Origin: Pseudomonas sp. LB-090624
GTDB taxonomy: Bacteria > Pseudomonadota > Gammaproteobacteria > Pseudomonadales > Pseudomonadaceae
Direction of reading: 5' to 3'
Assembly: GCF_003205205.1 (NCBI RefSeq)
Contig: NZ_QJRL01000004.1
Span: 62,001 to 126,000, forward strand
Length of the DNA stretch: 64,000 nt
How positions within the stretch are numbered: position 1 is the first letter of the stretch; each line of letters begins with the position of its first letter. Position numbers and translations under genes: made by a program. Under the pieces are notes generated by a model. The model did no database searches and was not told the origin of the DNA. It saw only the letters and a list, made by a program, of their open reading frames with translations. Shown here in pieces: positions 1-11,634 of the stretch.

Positions 1-40
1 AGAAGCGAAGGAAGGCTTCACGGATTTCTGCGCTTTTCAT
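1..40 (-). CDS. alaS: Alanine--tRNA ligase, N-terminal fragment
   Basis: The reverse complement of the first 40 bases starts with ATG and reads MKSAEIREAFLRF, the characteristic N-terminus of alanyl-tRNA synthetase, which charges tRNA-Ala in the cytoplasm. Only about 13 codons lie inside the window, so domain content cannot be checked. It lies beyond the 3' end of astE, an arrangement I recall from P. putida genomes. The start is the ATG whose complement occupies 38-40. Confidence 0.85.
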   Translation of the reverse strand, partial: MKSAEIREAFLRF

Positions 41-345
41 AGGTTCTTCCACGGAAACGGCGGCCCTGTTGGGCAAACGCGTCGACGAAACGACGGCAAA
101 GGGCCGCATTATATCGGTCCTGCAGTCTCGATGCAGTGTGTTTATACGATTGAAACCATCGTTTGGACGGTTTTTCGGGCTATGCAAACGAAAACGACAT
201 GACCGGATGCTAAATCCTGTGTTTCGCCACTGGCAAGCCAATTACCGCTTATGGGGAGGGAAAATGGAACAGGCGGTGAATTAAAAGGTTTTCATCATGG
301 ATAGGATCCGAAACTGCACCCCCCGCGAAGCGGGTGACCCCCGCC
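41..345. other. Intergenic region between alaS and astE
   Basis: About 300 bases without a convincing gene. It should hold the alaS promoter and 5' leader (transcribed leftward) and the 3' end of the ast operon transcript. A short GC hairpin (CCCGC-GAA-GCGGG) sits near 320-332, just past the astE stop, without a clear T-run. A 71-codon plus-strand ORF here has no recognisable family or good ribosome site and is not accepted. Confidence 0.5.
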
Positions 346-1353
346 TCAGCCCAGCCGCTGCCCAGAGTCCGGTACGATCAGGATGCCGGCGCGCAGACCG
401 TTCCTGACCTTGGGGTTGGGGAAGATGATGCGCGCGCCCTCCTCCTCGACCACCCAACGCATCTCGGCCAGGTCCTCAGCCAACAGGTAGCCCTTGCTCA
501 GTTCGGAGAAGTTCTCGATGTCCGCCGGCAGGTGCAGGTGGAAACTGTCGCTGTGCTTGATGATCTCGCGGGCGACACTGAACAGCTGCAGACCATCCAG
601 CGAGCCCTCATCCTCTGGCTCGGTATGCTCGATGATGCGGACAAGCCGCTCTTCGAGCTTGTCGAGGTTGACCTGCTCGTTCTGGCCGAACGGGCGTGCT
701 TTGCCCAGCTCCAGGGTGAAGGCTTCTGCTTCCAGCTGCTCGTAGGTGAATGCACTGAAGGTGATGGACGACTTGCTCTGCAGCAACACGGCTTCCATGC
801 CCGCTGCCGCCAGCCGTGCCAGCTCGCGGCGGGAATGCTTGCGCCCTTCCTTATAAGGGTACAAGGCGAACTGCTCGATCTTTGAACCCCGAATGGCAGT
901 GTGCAGGTCGTAATGGAGGCGACTGCGCCCCGGCTTGCTGAAAAATACCCGGGCGAATTGCTCCAGCTCGGCAGCACGCAATGCTTCAAACCCGCTGGAC
1001 AGCTCATGCCGGCCGTTGAACAGGCGGTTGATATCCTGCTCGATGAAGCGCTCGCCCTTGCGGATTGCCGGTGGATTGCCGAACAGGAACAACACCCGCG
1101 CCTTGGGCTTTATCTTGCCATTGGCCACGCCGTGCAGCAGCCGTTCGAGCAATTCGATCGGTGCCGTTTCATTGCCATGGATGCCGGCCGACAACAGCAA
1201 GTCCAGCCCGCAATCATCGATTTCGGCCGGGCGCACTTCGAGCGCGCCCTCTCCCAGCCAGCGCAAACGCGCACCCTTGGGGGTCACTTGGGTCTTCTCG
1301 GCCGGTTCGTGATCGGTGAGGGTCAGCTCAAGCAATTTGCCAAGGGCGAGCAT
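346..1353 (-). CDS. astE: Succinylglutamate desuccinylase
   Basis: Last step of the arginine succinyltransferase pathway: a zinc hydrolase that cleaves N-succinylglutamate to glutamate and succinate. The 335-aa product belongs to the AspA/AstE family (M14-like). Residues 57-65 read AGIHGNETA, giving His59 and Glu62 as zinc ligands, and HYDLHTAIR supplies His151 as the third. The longer ORF is not used: the ATG at 1353 is preceded by AGGAAG at the right distance and gives the usual family N-terminus. It follows the 96-aa gene after 10 bp and is the last gene of the operon. Confidence 0.93.
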   Translation of the reverse strand: MLALGKLLELTLTDHEPAEKTQVTPKGARLRWLGEGALEVRPAEIDDCGLDLLLSAGIHGNETAPIELLERLLHGVANGKIKPKARVLFLFGNPPAIRKGERFIEQDINRLFNGRHELSSGFEALRAAELEQFARVFFSKPGRSRLHYDLHTAIRGSKIEQFALYPYKEGRKHSRRELARLAAAGMEAVLLQSKSSITFSAFTYEQLEAEAFTLELGKARPFGQNEQVNLDKLEERLVRIIEHTEPEDEGSLDGLQLFSVAREIIKHSDSFHLHLPADIENFSELSKGYLLAEDLAEMRWVVEEEGARIIFPNPKVRNGLRAGILIVPDSGQRLG

Positions 1354-1363
1354 AGGGACTTCC

Positions 1364-1654
1364 TTAGTGTGTATGGCCGCAGTCGGGGCCATGGACGTGA
1401 TCGTCGTCTTCAGCGACTTCAGCCGGCTCCATTTCCAGCTGCAGGCTGACCAGGTTGGTGGCCATCGGGCGCAGCAGCAAGTTGGCGTACTCGGTGTCGT
1501 CTTCCTCGACATCCACGCCGATCAGCAACTGGCCACGGCCGTCCTGCTGAATCCACACTTCCTTGCCTTGCCACACCACGGCGAACCGGGTGCAGGAGGT
1601 TTCCAGCTGGGTGCCGTCTTCATCTTCGAGGATCAGGCGCAGGGCGTCGGTCAT
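1364..1654 (-). CDS. Uncharacterised 96-aa protein with His/Cys tail, embedded in the ast operon
   Basis: Function unknown. The 96-aa acidic protein sits between astB (13 bp gap) and astE (10 bp gap), so it is surely cotranscribed with arginine catabolism. Its last residues read [11 protein letters not shown], with four histidines and one cysteine in eleven residues, a likely metal-binding tail. The body (about residues 1-80) has alternating hydrophobic strands and no signal peptide or membrane segment. I recall homologues at the same place in other pseudomonads, sometimes labelled 'topoisomerase II', which nothing in this sequence supports. A zinc chaperone or accessory role for the zinc enzyme AstE is only speculation. 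Confidence 0.85.
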   Translation of the reverse strand: MTDALRLILEDEDGTQLETSCTRFAVVWQGKEVWIQQDGRGQLLIGVDVEEDDTEYANLLLRPMATNLVSLQLEMEPAEVAEDDDHVHGPDCGHTH

Positions 1655-1667
1655 TACAATTCTCTCT

Positions 1668-3017
1668 TCAAGGTTGGCGTTGGAACGGGTACACCGAGCC
1701 CAACTTCAGGATCTGGGTCAATTCGTCCAGTGCCGTACGGCATTCCAGCAGCAATTGCGGGTCGGCCAGGTCCGCCTCGACGAGGCGGTCGCGATAGTGC
1801 GTGTCGACCCACTGCAACAGGGTGTCGTACAGCGGGGCGGTCATGATAACGCCTTGGTTGACCGCCGCCAGTTCCGTTTCCTTCAATGCCACACGCAAAC
1901 GCAGGCAAGCCGGGCCACCGCCGTTCTGCATGCTTTGCTTGAGGTCGAACACCTTGACCTCCTTCACCGGGCCGCCCTGGCTGGTCAGCTGGCCGAGATA
2001 GGCCCAGACCCGCTCGTTGTTGCGGCATTCTTCCGGCACCACCAGCAGCATGGAGCCGTCATCACGGCTGAGCAGCTGGCTGTTGAACAGGTAGGAACGC
2101 ACCGCGTCCTCTACCGTCACCGCCGCCCGGGGCACGCAGATGGCCTGAAAGTTGCCACCCTTGCTGGCCAGTTTAGCTTGCAGCTGGCCGAGTACCGCGT
2201 CGGTCTCGAGGAACGCGTCCTCGTGGTAGAACAGCACCTCACCGTTCCCGACCGCAATTACGTCATTGTGGAATACACCCTGGTCAATCACCCCCGGATT
2301 CTGTTGAGCGTAGACCACACCGTCATCGCTCAACCCATGCAACCGGGCCACGGCTTGCGAGGCCTCCAGGGTTTGCCGGGCCGGGTATTTCTGCGGTGCC
2401 GGGTAACGGTTGTCGAAGGCACTGCGGCCATAGACGAAAAACTCCACGCCAGCTTCGCCATAGTCGCGGCAGAAGCGCGTGTGGTTGGCAGCGCCCTCGT
2501 CACCGAACTGTGCCACGGCAGGCAGCGCTGCATGGTGGGCAAAGTGTTGCTCATGGTTGAACATGGCGCCGAGCACGCGGCTGGTGGTCGGGTGCTCGAT
2601 GCTGCGGTGGTACTTGCAGTTGAGGTTGGCGGCAGTGAAGTGCACGCGGCCATCGGCCGTGTCGGCGCTGGGGCTGACCGTGGCGGCGTTGGCCACCCAC
2701 ATGCTTGATGCCGAGCAACTGGCCACCAGCAACGGCATGGCATCCCTGGCAGCACGCTGGATCACTTCGGCATCGCTGCCACTGAAGCCCAGGCGGCGCA
2801 GCGCGGCCACGTCCGGGCGCTCCTGCGGCGCCAGTACGCCCTGCTTGAAGCCCATGTCGGCCAGCGCCTTCATCTTCGCCAGCCCTTGGCGCGCGGCTTC
2901 TCGCGGGTTGGACCCCTGCTGGCTGTTGCTCTGTGAAGCCACGTTGCCATAGGACAGGCCGCCGTAGTTGTGGGTAGGCCCCACCAGGCCATCAAAATTC
3001 ACTTCATAGGATTTCAT
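1668..3017 (-). CDS. astB: N-succinylarginine dihydrolase
   Basis: Second step of arginine succinyltransferase catabolism: converts N2-succinylarginine to N2-succinylornithine, CO2 and two ammonia. The 449-aa product has the normal family length and begins [20 protein letters not shown], the hallmark AstB N-terminus. The segment [15 protein letters not shown] (about 150-165) and the C-terminal [11 protein letters not shown] block are typical of this amidinotransferase-fold hydrolase. It lies 23 bp after astD. ATG start at 3017. Confidence 0.95.
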   Translation of the reverse strand: MKSYEVNFDGLVGPTHNYGGLSYGNVASQSNSQQGSNPREAARQGLAKMKALADMGFKQGVLAPQERPDVAALRRLGFSGSDAEVIQRAARDAMPLLVASCSASSMWVANAATVSPSADTADGRVHFTAANLNCKYHRSIEHPTTSRVLGAMFNHEQHFAHHAALPAVAQFGDEGAANHTRFCRDYGEAGVEFFVYGRSAFDNRYPAPQKYPARQTLEASQAVARLHGLSDDGVVYAQQNPGVIDQGVFHNDVIAVGNGEVLFYHEDAFLETDAVLGQLQAKLASKGGNFQAICVPRAAVTVEDAVRSYLFNSQLLSRDDGSMLLVVPEECRNNERVWAYLGQLTSQGGPVKEVKVFDLKQSMQNGGGPACLRLRVALKETELAAVNQGVIMTAPLYDTLLQWVDTHYRDRLVEADLADPQLLLECRTALDELTQILKLGSVYPFQRQP

Positions 3018-3040
3018 CGGCTAGGCTCCGTGACCTGTTG

Positions 3041-4504
<1,464 letters not shown>

Positions 4505-5533
4505 TTACTGGGCCTCCCGGCTAGCCGACAGCGGCACGGCGCGCACATTGTCGCCGGCGCCCATACGCAGGCGCTTGGCAGTCAGCGGGTCGACCACCAG
4601 CGTGCCGGCGGCCAGCCGCGCGGGTGCAGCGGTAATGCGGCAGTCGTCGCGTTTGCGGTTATGAATGATGTAGGGGGTAGCGTCATCGCCCGGCGTTCCG
4701 ACCGCCAGTACCAGGGTCTGGCTCTCGCGCACCGCGCGGATCCTGGCGGTGTCGCATTCGATGGCGGGGCCGGCGTCAAAGATGTCGACGTAGCCCTGGT
4801 AGTTGAAACCTTCCTGCTTGAGCATGGCCAGCGCCGGCTCAGTATCCTTGTGCACACGACCTATCACATTGCGCGCGGCCTCGGACAGGAAGCAGGTATA
4901 CAACGGGAACTTGGGCATCAGCTCGGCGATGAACGACTTGTTACCCACGCCGGTAAGGTAGTCGGCCTGGCTGAACTCCATCTTGAAGAAGTGTCGGCCC
5001 AGGCTTTCCCAGAACGGCGAGCGGCCCTGCTCATCGGACATACCGCGCATTTCGGCGATGATCTTCTTGCCGAACAGCTCGGGGAACTCGGCGATGAACA
5101 GCATGCGCGCACGCGACAGCAGGCGCCCGTTGAGCCCGGAGCGGTAGTCGCTGCGCAGGAACAGCGAGCACAGCTCGGAGTTGCCGGTCAGGTCGTTGGC
5201 CAGGAACAGCGTGGGGATTTCGCGGTAGATCTTCAGCTCCTGCGAAGCACTGACGGTAAGGCCGACGCGGTAGTTGTACCAAGGCTCGCGCAGGCCGACG
5301 GCACCGGCAATGGCACTGATACCCACCACCATGCCCTCGTCGTTTTCCAGCACGAACAGGTAGTCGGTGTCGCCACGCTCGGCTTCGCCGCGGAAGCTCT
5401 TTTCCGCCCAGCCAACGCGATGCCGCAGGCGCTCTTCGTTGGCCGGCAGCGTGGTCAGCCCGGTAGTACCAGTGCTGCGTGCCAATTCGATCAACGCAGG
5501 CAAATCGCTGCTGCGTACAGGACGAACGATCAT
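4505..5533 (-). CDS. aruG: Arginine N-succinyltransferase, beta subunit
   Basis: First committed step of the pathway: transfers succinyl from succinyl-CoA to the alpha-amino group of arginine. In pseudomonads the enzyme is a heteromer of two paralogous subunits, AruF and AruG. The 342-aa product starts MIVRPVRSSDLPALIELA and carries the AstA hallmarks ELCSLFLRSDYR, SDEQGRSPFWESLGRHFF and YVDIFDAGP. It is clearly a paralogue of the preceding gene aruF, 78 bp upstream. ATG start at 5533. Confidence 0.93.
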   Translation of the reverse strand: MIVRPVRSSDLPALIELARSTGTTGLTTLPANEERLRHRVGWAEKSFRGEAERGDTDYLFVLENDEGMVVGISAIAGAVGLREPWYNYRVGLTVSASQELKIYREIPTLFLANDLTGNSELCSLFLRSDYRSGLNGRLLSRARMLFIAEFPELFGKKIIAEMRGMSDEQGRSPFWESLGRHFFKMEFSQADYLTGVGNKSFIAELMPKFPLYTCFLSEAARNVIGRVHKDTEPALAMLKQEGFNYQGYVDIFDAGPAIECDTARIRAVRESQTLVLAVGTPGDDATPYIIHNRKRDDCRITAAPARLAAGTLVVDPLTAKRLRMGAGDNVRAVPLSASREAQ

Positions 5534-5611
5534 GCTATCTCCTTGTGCGGCGGCATCGGCCGGCGCGAAACTCTGCTAACGCATCAATCCCGAAACGTCT
5601 GTTGCCAGACC

Positions 5612-6631
5612 TCAGACCGCCACCAGGCGCACACTGGCGCCCTCGCCCACGCCCAGCGCTTCGGCTGCAGCCACGCTCAGGCTGACCGGCTTGCCCGGCA
5701 CCCAGTCGAGGTCCAGCAATACCGCGCGGTAGTCCTGCAGCTGGCCGTTGCACACCAGGTAAGGGCGCCCGCCCTTGGCCGGCGCCTCTTCGATCTTCAC
5801 CGGCACCACCCGGCTCTGGGCGATCGAGCGAATGCCCGAGGTGCGCGCATGCAAGGTCGGGCCGCCGTCGAAGATGTCGATGTAGTGTTCGGTTTCGAAG
5901 CCTTCACGCATGAGGATGTCGAAGGTGATCTGCGCCCGCGGGTGCACCTGGCCCATGGCTTCCTGCGCCAGGTCAGGCAGCAGCGGCACATAGATCGGGT
6001 AGTGCGGCATCAGTTCGGCGAGGAAGGTACGGCTCTTCAGGCCGCACAGGTGCTCGGCATGGGCATAGTTGAGGTCGAAGAAGTTGCGCCCGATGGCATC
6101 CCAGAACGGTGATTCGCCTTGCTCGTCGCTGTAGCCGACGATCTCGGTCACTACCGAGTCGGCGAAGCGCTCCGGGTGTGCCGCCATGAACAGCAGGCGA
6201 CCGCGCGAGTTGAGCTCCGCCCAGCCGCTGTTCACCAGCTCCGGCAACACATAGAAGCTGGTCAGCAGGCTATTGCCGGTGAGGTCATGACACAGCGACA
6301 GCACGTGAATCTTGTTGTGGATTTTCAGCTCGCGCGAGGCATGCACGAAGGTCTCGTTACGAAAGCTGTAGAACGGCTCGGAGTAGCCGGCCGAAGCGAC
6401 GATGGCCGAGCAGCCGGCAAGCTTGCCGGTCTCGCTGTCTTCGAGCACGAAGAAGTAGCTTTCTTCACCGTTGAAGCTGACCTCTGCGGCGAAGGAAGTC
6501 TCGGAGGCGGCAATCTTGTCGCCCAGCCGAGCGGTGTCGTCCGGCAGCGAGGTGACACCAATGGGGCTGTCTGCAGCCATGCGCTGCACTTCGTTCAGAT
6601 CAGCCATTTGCGCGGGGCGCATCACCAGCAT
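5612..6631 (-). CDS. aruF: Arginine/ornithine N-succinyltransferase, alpha subunit
   Basis: Partner subunit of aruG, 339 aa, acting on arginine and, in P. aeruginosa, ornithine. It begins MLVMRPAQMADLNEVQRMA and shows the same AstA motifs as its paralogue: GNSLLTSFYV, SDEQGESPFWDAIGRNFF and YIDIFDGGP. The upstream-extended reading frame is rejected because AAAGGAG lies 7 bp before the ATG at 6631, a near-ideal ribosome site. A gap of about 135 bp separates it from aruC. Confidence 0.93.
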   Translation of the reverse strand: MLVMRPAQMADLNEVQRMAADSPIGVTSLPDDTARLGDKIAASETSFAAEVSFNGEESYFFVLEDSETGKLAGCSAIVASAGYSEPFYSFRNETFVHASRELKIHNKIHVLSLCHDLTGNSLLTSFYVLPELVNSGWAELNSRGRLLFMAAHPERFADSVVTEIVGYSDEQGESPFWDAIGRNFFDLNYAHAEHLCGLKSRTFLAELMPHYPIYVPLLPDLAQEAMGQVHPRAQITFDILMREGFETEHYIDIFDGGPTLHARTSGIRSIAQSRVVPVKIEEAPAKGGRPYLVCNGQLQDYRAVLLDLDWVPGKPVSLSVAAAEALGVGEGASVRLVAV

Positions 6632-6766
6632 GGTGTCACTCCTTTGGAATACGGGCCGCTCATGGCGGCACGGAAAAACGGCAGGCACACGGGTACCTGC
6701 ACTGGAATCGGGTATCGCCGGCCCGGCACAACCCTGGCCGGAGCCGGCGAAGGGACCGCAGGCGTA

Positions 6767-8089
<1,323 letters not shown>

Positions 8090-8119
8090 TTACAGCGCAA
8101 AACCCAGTTTTGACAAGGC

Positions 8120-8135
8120 TTTCGGCAATGCGACA
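8120..8135 (-). promoter_or_regulatory. ArgR half-site, aruC-distal
   Basis: Minus strand reads TGTCGC-ATTGCCGA-AA, again an exact match to TGTCGC-N8-AA. It starts 51 bp upstream of the proximal half-site, about five helical turns, on the same strand. A related TGTCGC on the plus strand overlaps at 8141. Confidence 0.5.
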
Positions 8136-8295
8136 AACACTGTCGCAATCGCGCAGTGTACGGGAGAGCGGGAGCTGGGTGAACGGGTGTTCACAGGCAA
8201 AGTGGAGAGGGTCGCGGGTGTGAGGCGTTGTTTTTGTGTTGTGCCGCATATCGAGCGCCGCCCGCGTGGCGCTCGATTTCCGCCCTCCCGAAAGC

Positions 8296-9276
8296 TCAGC
8301 CTTTTTCAGCCGGCGCCGAGCTCAACTCAAACGGGCTGCTGCTGCGTCGCTGATTACGGTCTTCCCGCGGCGTCGCACCAAAGAAATTGCGATACGCACT
8401 GGAGAAATGCGGCCCCGAGGAGAAACCACAGGACAAGCCAATCTGGATGATCGATTTGCTGGTCTGCATCAGCATCTGACGCGCCTTGTTCAGCCGCAGC
8501 TCCAGGTAGTACTGACTAGGCACGCGGTTCAGGTACTGCTTGAAGATGCGCTCCAGCTGCCGGCGCGAAACGCACACGTGCTGGGCAATTTCGTCGGTGG
8601 TCAGCGGCTCTTCGATGTTGGCTTCCATCAGCAACACCGCCTGGGTCAGCTTGGGATGGCTGGAGCCCAGGCGATTCTGCAGCGGAATGCGCTGGCGCTC
8701 GCCGCCTTCGCGGATACGCTCGACAACCAGCTCCTCCGACACCGCACCGGCCAGCTCCGCGCCATGGTCGCGCGCCAGCACTGCCAACAGCAGGTCGGTC
8801 ACGGCCATGCCGCCGCAAGCCGTCGGGCGGTCACGATCCCAGTCAAACAGGTGACTGGTGGCGATGACCTTGGGGAAGCGCTCGGCAAAGTCATCCTGCC
8901 AGCGCCAATGCACGGCCGCCCGATAACCGTCGAGCAGGCCCAGCATCGCCAGCGGATACACCCCGGCAGACAGCCCGCCGATCATGCAGCCACTGCGTGC
9001 CAGCTGCTTGAGCGCCGCCGACAATGCAGCACCCACCGCCACAGGCGGCTCGTCAGCCAGCAGGAACAATTTGTGGTAACCCTCCAGGCGGCCGTTCCAC
9101 GGCTCGCCCGGCAAACGCCAGGCACCTTCCTGCGCAGGCTCGGCCTGCAGGAAGGCCATTTCGTAGACGACATCCGGATGCACCCGCTGCGCCACCTGCA
9201 ACACCTCCTCGGCCAGCGCCAGGGTCAAAGGCCTGGTGCTGGGCCAGATGAGAAAACCGATTCGCTGGGTGCTCAT
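8296..9276 (-). CDS. argR: Arginine-responsive AraC-family regulator
   Basis: Transcription factor of 326 aa that in pseudomonads activates arginine uptake and catabolism and represses biosynthesis. It begins MSTQRIGFLIWPSTRPLTLA. The N-terminal two thirds form a DJ-1/PfpI-like domain (about 5-190). The C-terminal AraC domain (about 220-320) has two helix-turn-helix units, seen in TTDEIAQHVCVSRRQLERIF and IIQIGLSCGFSSGPHFSSAYRNFFGATP. It lies 98 bp after aotP, matching the aotJQMOP-argR arrangement of P. aeruginosa. It is not related to the E. coli ArgR fold despite the shared name. Confidence 0.92.
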   Translation of the reverse strand: MSTQRIGFLIWPSTRPLTLALAEEVLQVAQRVHPDVVYEMAFLQAEPAQEGAWRLPGEPWNGRLEGYHKLFLLADEPPVAVGAALSAALKQLARSGCMIGGLSAGVYPLAMLGLLDGYRAAVHWRWQDDFAERFPKVIATSHLFDWDRDRPTACGGMAVTDLLLAVLARDHGAELAGAVSEELVVERIREGGERQRIPLQNRLGSSHPKLTQAVLLMEANIEEPLTTDEIAQHVCVSRRQLERIFKQYLNRVPSQYYLELRLNKARQMLMQTSKSIIQIGLSCGFSSGPHFSSAYRNFFGATPREDRNQRRSSSPFELSSAPAEKG

Positions 9277-9374
9277 AGGGTACGGTCCGAAACCTGAGGT
9301 CGTTCGAGTCTGTGCGCCGGGTCAGGCTGCGCTCGCCGCGCAGCATGCCCTATTCTGGTGCAAAAATGCAGCTT

Positions 9375-10139
9375 TTACTTCAGGCTGCCCGAAAGGAACT
9401 GCTTCAAGCGCTCCGACTGCGGGTTGGCCAGTACTTCGCGCGGGCAGCCGGTTTCTTCCACCAGGCCCTTGTGCAGGAACACCAACTGGTTGGACACCTC
9501 GCGGGCAAAACCCATTTCGTGGGTGACCACGACCATGGTTCGACCTTCCTGCGCCAACGCCTGCATCACCTTCAGCACATCGCCGACCAGCTCCGGGTCG
9601 AGCGCCGAGGTCGGCTCGTCGAACAGCATGACCTCCGGCTCCATGGCCAGCGCACGGGCAATTGCCACACGTTGTTGCTCACCACCGGACATGTGCCCCG
9701 GGAAGGCATCCTTGCGATGGGCAACACCCACCTTGGCCAGGTAATGCTCGGCCTTTTCCAGGGCTTCCTTCTTGTTCACGCCCAGGACATGCACCGGCGC
9801 TTCGATGATGTTTTCAAGTGCAGTCATGTGCGACCACAGGTTGAAGTGCTGGAACACCATCGACAGACGCGAGCGCATACGCTGCAGCTGGCGCGGGTCG
9901 GCAGCCTTCAGCGCGCCGTCCTTGCCGGCGACCAGCTTCAGTTCTTCGTTGTTGAGCAGGATCTTGCCGGCGTGCGGCTGCTCCAGCAGGTTGATGCAGC
10001 GCAGGAAGGTCGACTTGCCCGAACCACTGGAGCCGATGATGCTGATGACGTCGCCGGCCTTGGCCGCCAGCGACACGCCCTTGAGCACTTCGTGGCTGCC
10101 ATAGCGCTTGTGCAGGTCTTGGACTTCGAGTTTGTACAT
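9375..10139 (-). CDS. aotP: Arginine/ornithine ABC transporter, ATP-binding protein
   Basis: 254-aa ATPase powering basic amino acid import, HisP/ArtP type. Walker A GSSGSGKS at 36-43, the Q-loop in SMVFQHFNLW, signature MSGGEQQRVAIARAL near 155-170 and Walker B VMLFDEPTSALDP are all intact. Start chosen at the ATG at 10139 (MYKLEVQDLHKRYG), five residues inside the maximal frame. It follows the permease gene closely and precedes argR. The substrate is assigned by context with argR and the aru operon. Confidence 0.9.
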   Translation of the reverse strand: MYKLEVQDLHKRYGSHEVLKGVSLAAKAGDVISIIGSSGSGKSTFLRCINLLEQPHAGKILLNNEELKLVAGKDGALKAADPRQLQRMRSRLSMVFQHFNLWSHMTALENIIEAPVHVLGVNKKEALEKAEHYLAKVGVAHRKDAFPGHMSGGEQQRVAIARALAMEPEVMLFDEPTSALDPELVGDVLKVMQALAQEGRTMVVVTHEMGFAREVSNQLVFLHKGLVEETGCPREVLANPQSERLKQFLSGSLK

Positions 10140-10161
10140 GCTGTCGATTCTCACAAAGCGG

Positions 10162-10860
10162 TCAGTGCTTGCGCGGCGCCAGGTAGCCGAGCCAGCGGCG
10201 TTCGGCCATCTTGAACAGGCGCACCAGGATGAAGGTCAGGCACAGGTAGAACACGCCCGCCGTGATATAGGCCTCGAAAGGCAGGTAGTACTGGGCATTG
10301 ACCGTGCGCGCTGCACCGGTGATGTCGATCAGGGTAACGATCGACGCCAGGCTGGTGGTCTGCAGCATCATGATCACTTCGTTGCTGTACTGCGGCAGCG
10401 CCCGGCGCAGGGCCGATGGCAGCAAGATGCGGCGGTACATCTTCATGCGCGACATGCCCATGGCCTTGGCCGCCTCGATTTCGCCGTGCGGCGTGGCCTT
10501 CAGGCTGCCGGCAATGATCTCGGCGGTGTAGGCACTGGTGTTGATGCCGAACGCCAGGCAAGCGCAGAAGGTGGCGCTGGACAGCAGCGGCCAGAATACG
10601 CTTGCCCGCACAGCCTCGAACTGGGCCAGGCCATAGTAGATCAGGAACAGCTGCACCAGCATTGGCGTACCGCGAATCACGTAGGTGTACAGCCATGCGG
10701 TCATGTTGACCAGCGGCTGCTTGGACACCCGCATCAGGCCCAGCGGTATGGCCGCCAACAGGCCGAAAAACAGCGAAATCGCCAGCAGCTTGAGGGTGGT
10801 CAGCAGGCCGCCGAAGTACAGCGGCAGCGCCTCCCAGACGACGTTGTAGTCGAAAATCAT
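10162..10860 (-). CDS. aotM: Arginine/ornithine ABC transporter, permease M subunit
   Basis: Inner-membrane permease of 232 aa in the HisM/ArtM family. It has about five transmembrane segments (first at about 12-40) and the cytoplasmic EAA loop EAAKAMGMSRMKMYRRILLPSALRRALP, which docks to the ATPase. Its start overlaps the end of aotQ by 4 bp (ATGA), a strong coupling signal, and AotP follows after 22 bp. It forms the membrane channel together with AotQ. Confidence 0.9.
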   Translation of the reverse strand: MIFDYNVVWEALPLYFGGLLTTLKLLAISLFFGLLAAIPLGLMRVSKQPLVNMTAWLYTYVIRGTPMLVQLFLIYYGLAQFEAVRASVFWPLLSSATFCACLAFGINTSAYTAEIIAGSLKATPHGEIEAAKAMGMSRMKMYRRILLPSALRRALPQYSNEVIMMLQTTSLASIVTLIDITGAARTVNAQYYLPFEAYITAGVFYLCLTFILVRLFKMAERRWLGYLAPRKH

Positions 10861-11546
10861 AGTTCAGCCACCTTGACGCCCACCGAGTAGCGGCGCTCCA
10901 GATACTTCAGCGCCAGCAACGAGACACTGGTCAGCACCAGGTACAGCGCCGCCACAGCCAGGAAGAAGGTGAAAGGCTCGCGGGTGGCGTCGGCCGCCTG
11001 CTTGGCCTTGAACATCATGTCCTGCAGGCCGACGACCGAGATCAACGCAGTGGCCTTGGTCAGTACCAGCCAGTTGTTGGTGAACCCCGGAATCGCCAGG
11101 CGAATCATTTGCGGCACCTGGATGCGGAAGAACACCTGCCGCGGGCTCATGCCATAGGCCACGCCGGCTTCGGCCTGGCCCTTGGGGATGCCCAGGAAAG
11201 CGCCACGGAAGGTTTCCGACAGGTAGGCGCCAAAGATGAAGCCCAGGGTACCGATGCCCGCGATCAGTGGGTTCAGGTCAATGTAGTCTTCGTAGCCGAG
11301 CAGCGGTGCCACCCGGTTGATGATGTCTTGCCCGCCGTAGAAGATCAGCAGGATCAGGACCAGGTCCGGAATGCCACGGATCACCGTGGAATACAGGTCG
11401 CCCAGCCAGGCCAGCCAGCGCACCGGCGACAAGCGCAGCGCCACACCGATCAGGCCGAGCACGATGGCCAGGGCCATCGACGACAGGGCGAGCTGCAGCG
11501 TCAGCCACGCCCCGTCGAGGATGACTGCCCCGTAGCCTTTCAACAT
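10857..11546 (-). CDS. aotQ: Arginine/ornithine ABC transporter, permease Q subunit
   Basis: Inner-membrane permease of 229 aa in the HisQ/ArtQ family. It has about five transmembrane helices and the EAA-type loop AEAGVAYGMSPRQVFFRIQVPQMIRLAIPG. It begins MLKGYGAVILDGAWLTLQLA and lies 88 bp after the binding protein gene, a gap that holds a terminator-like hairpin. It pairs with AotM. Confidence 0.9.
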   Translation of the reverse strand: MLKGYGAVILDGAWLTLQLALSSMALAIVLGLIGVALRLSPVRWLAWLGDLYSTVIRGIPDLVLILLIFYGGQDIINRVAPLLGYEDYIDLNPLIAGIGTLGFIFGAYLSETFRGAFLGIPKGQAEAGVAYGMSPRQVFFRIQVPQMIRLAIPGFTNNWLVLTKATALISVVGLQDMMFKAKQAADATREPFTFFLAVAALYLVLTSVSLLALKYLERRYSVGVKVAEL

Positions 11547-11575
11547 GATGAGGTCCTCGACCTAGAGAATGAAAA

Positions 11576-11612
11576 ATGGTGCAAACCTCAGAGCCTCTGC
11601 TGTTTGCACCAT
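11576..11612 (-). terminator. Terminator-like hairpin between aotJ and aotQ
   Basis: Arms 11576-11586 and 11602-11612 are a perfect 11 bp inverted repeat (GTTTGCACCAT on the plus-strand right arm) with a 15-nt loop. On the minus strand the hairpin is followed at once by TTTTT. This is the form of an intrinsic terminator, placed inside the transporter operon, so it probably works as a partial terminator or as a 3'-end stabiliser of aotJ mRNA. Confidence 0.65.
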
Positions 11613-11634
11613 TGCACAGGTGAAACCCGACGTC

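Noticed and set aside
69-284. 71-codon plus-strand ORF between alaS and astE
   Set aside because: No convincing ribosome site and unlike any family known to me; it overlaps the expected alaS promoter.
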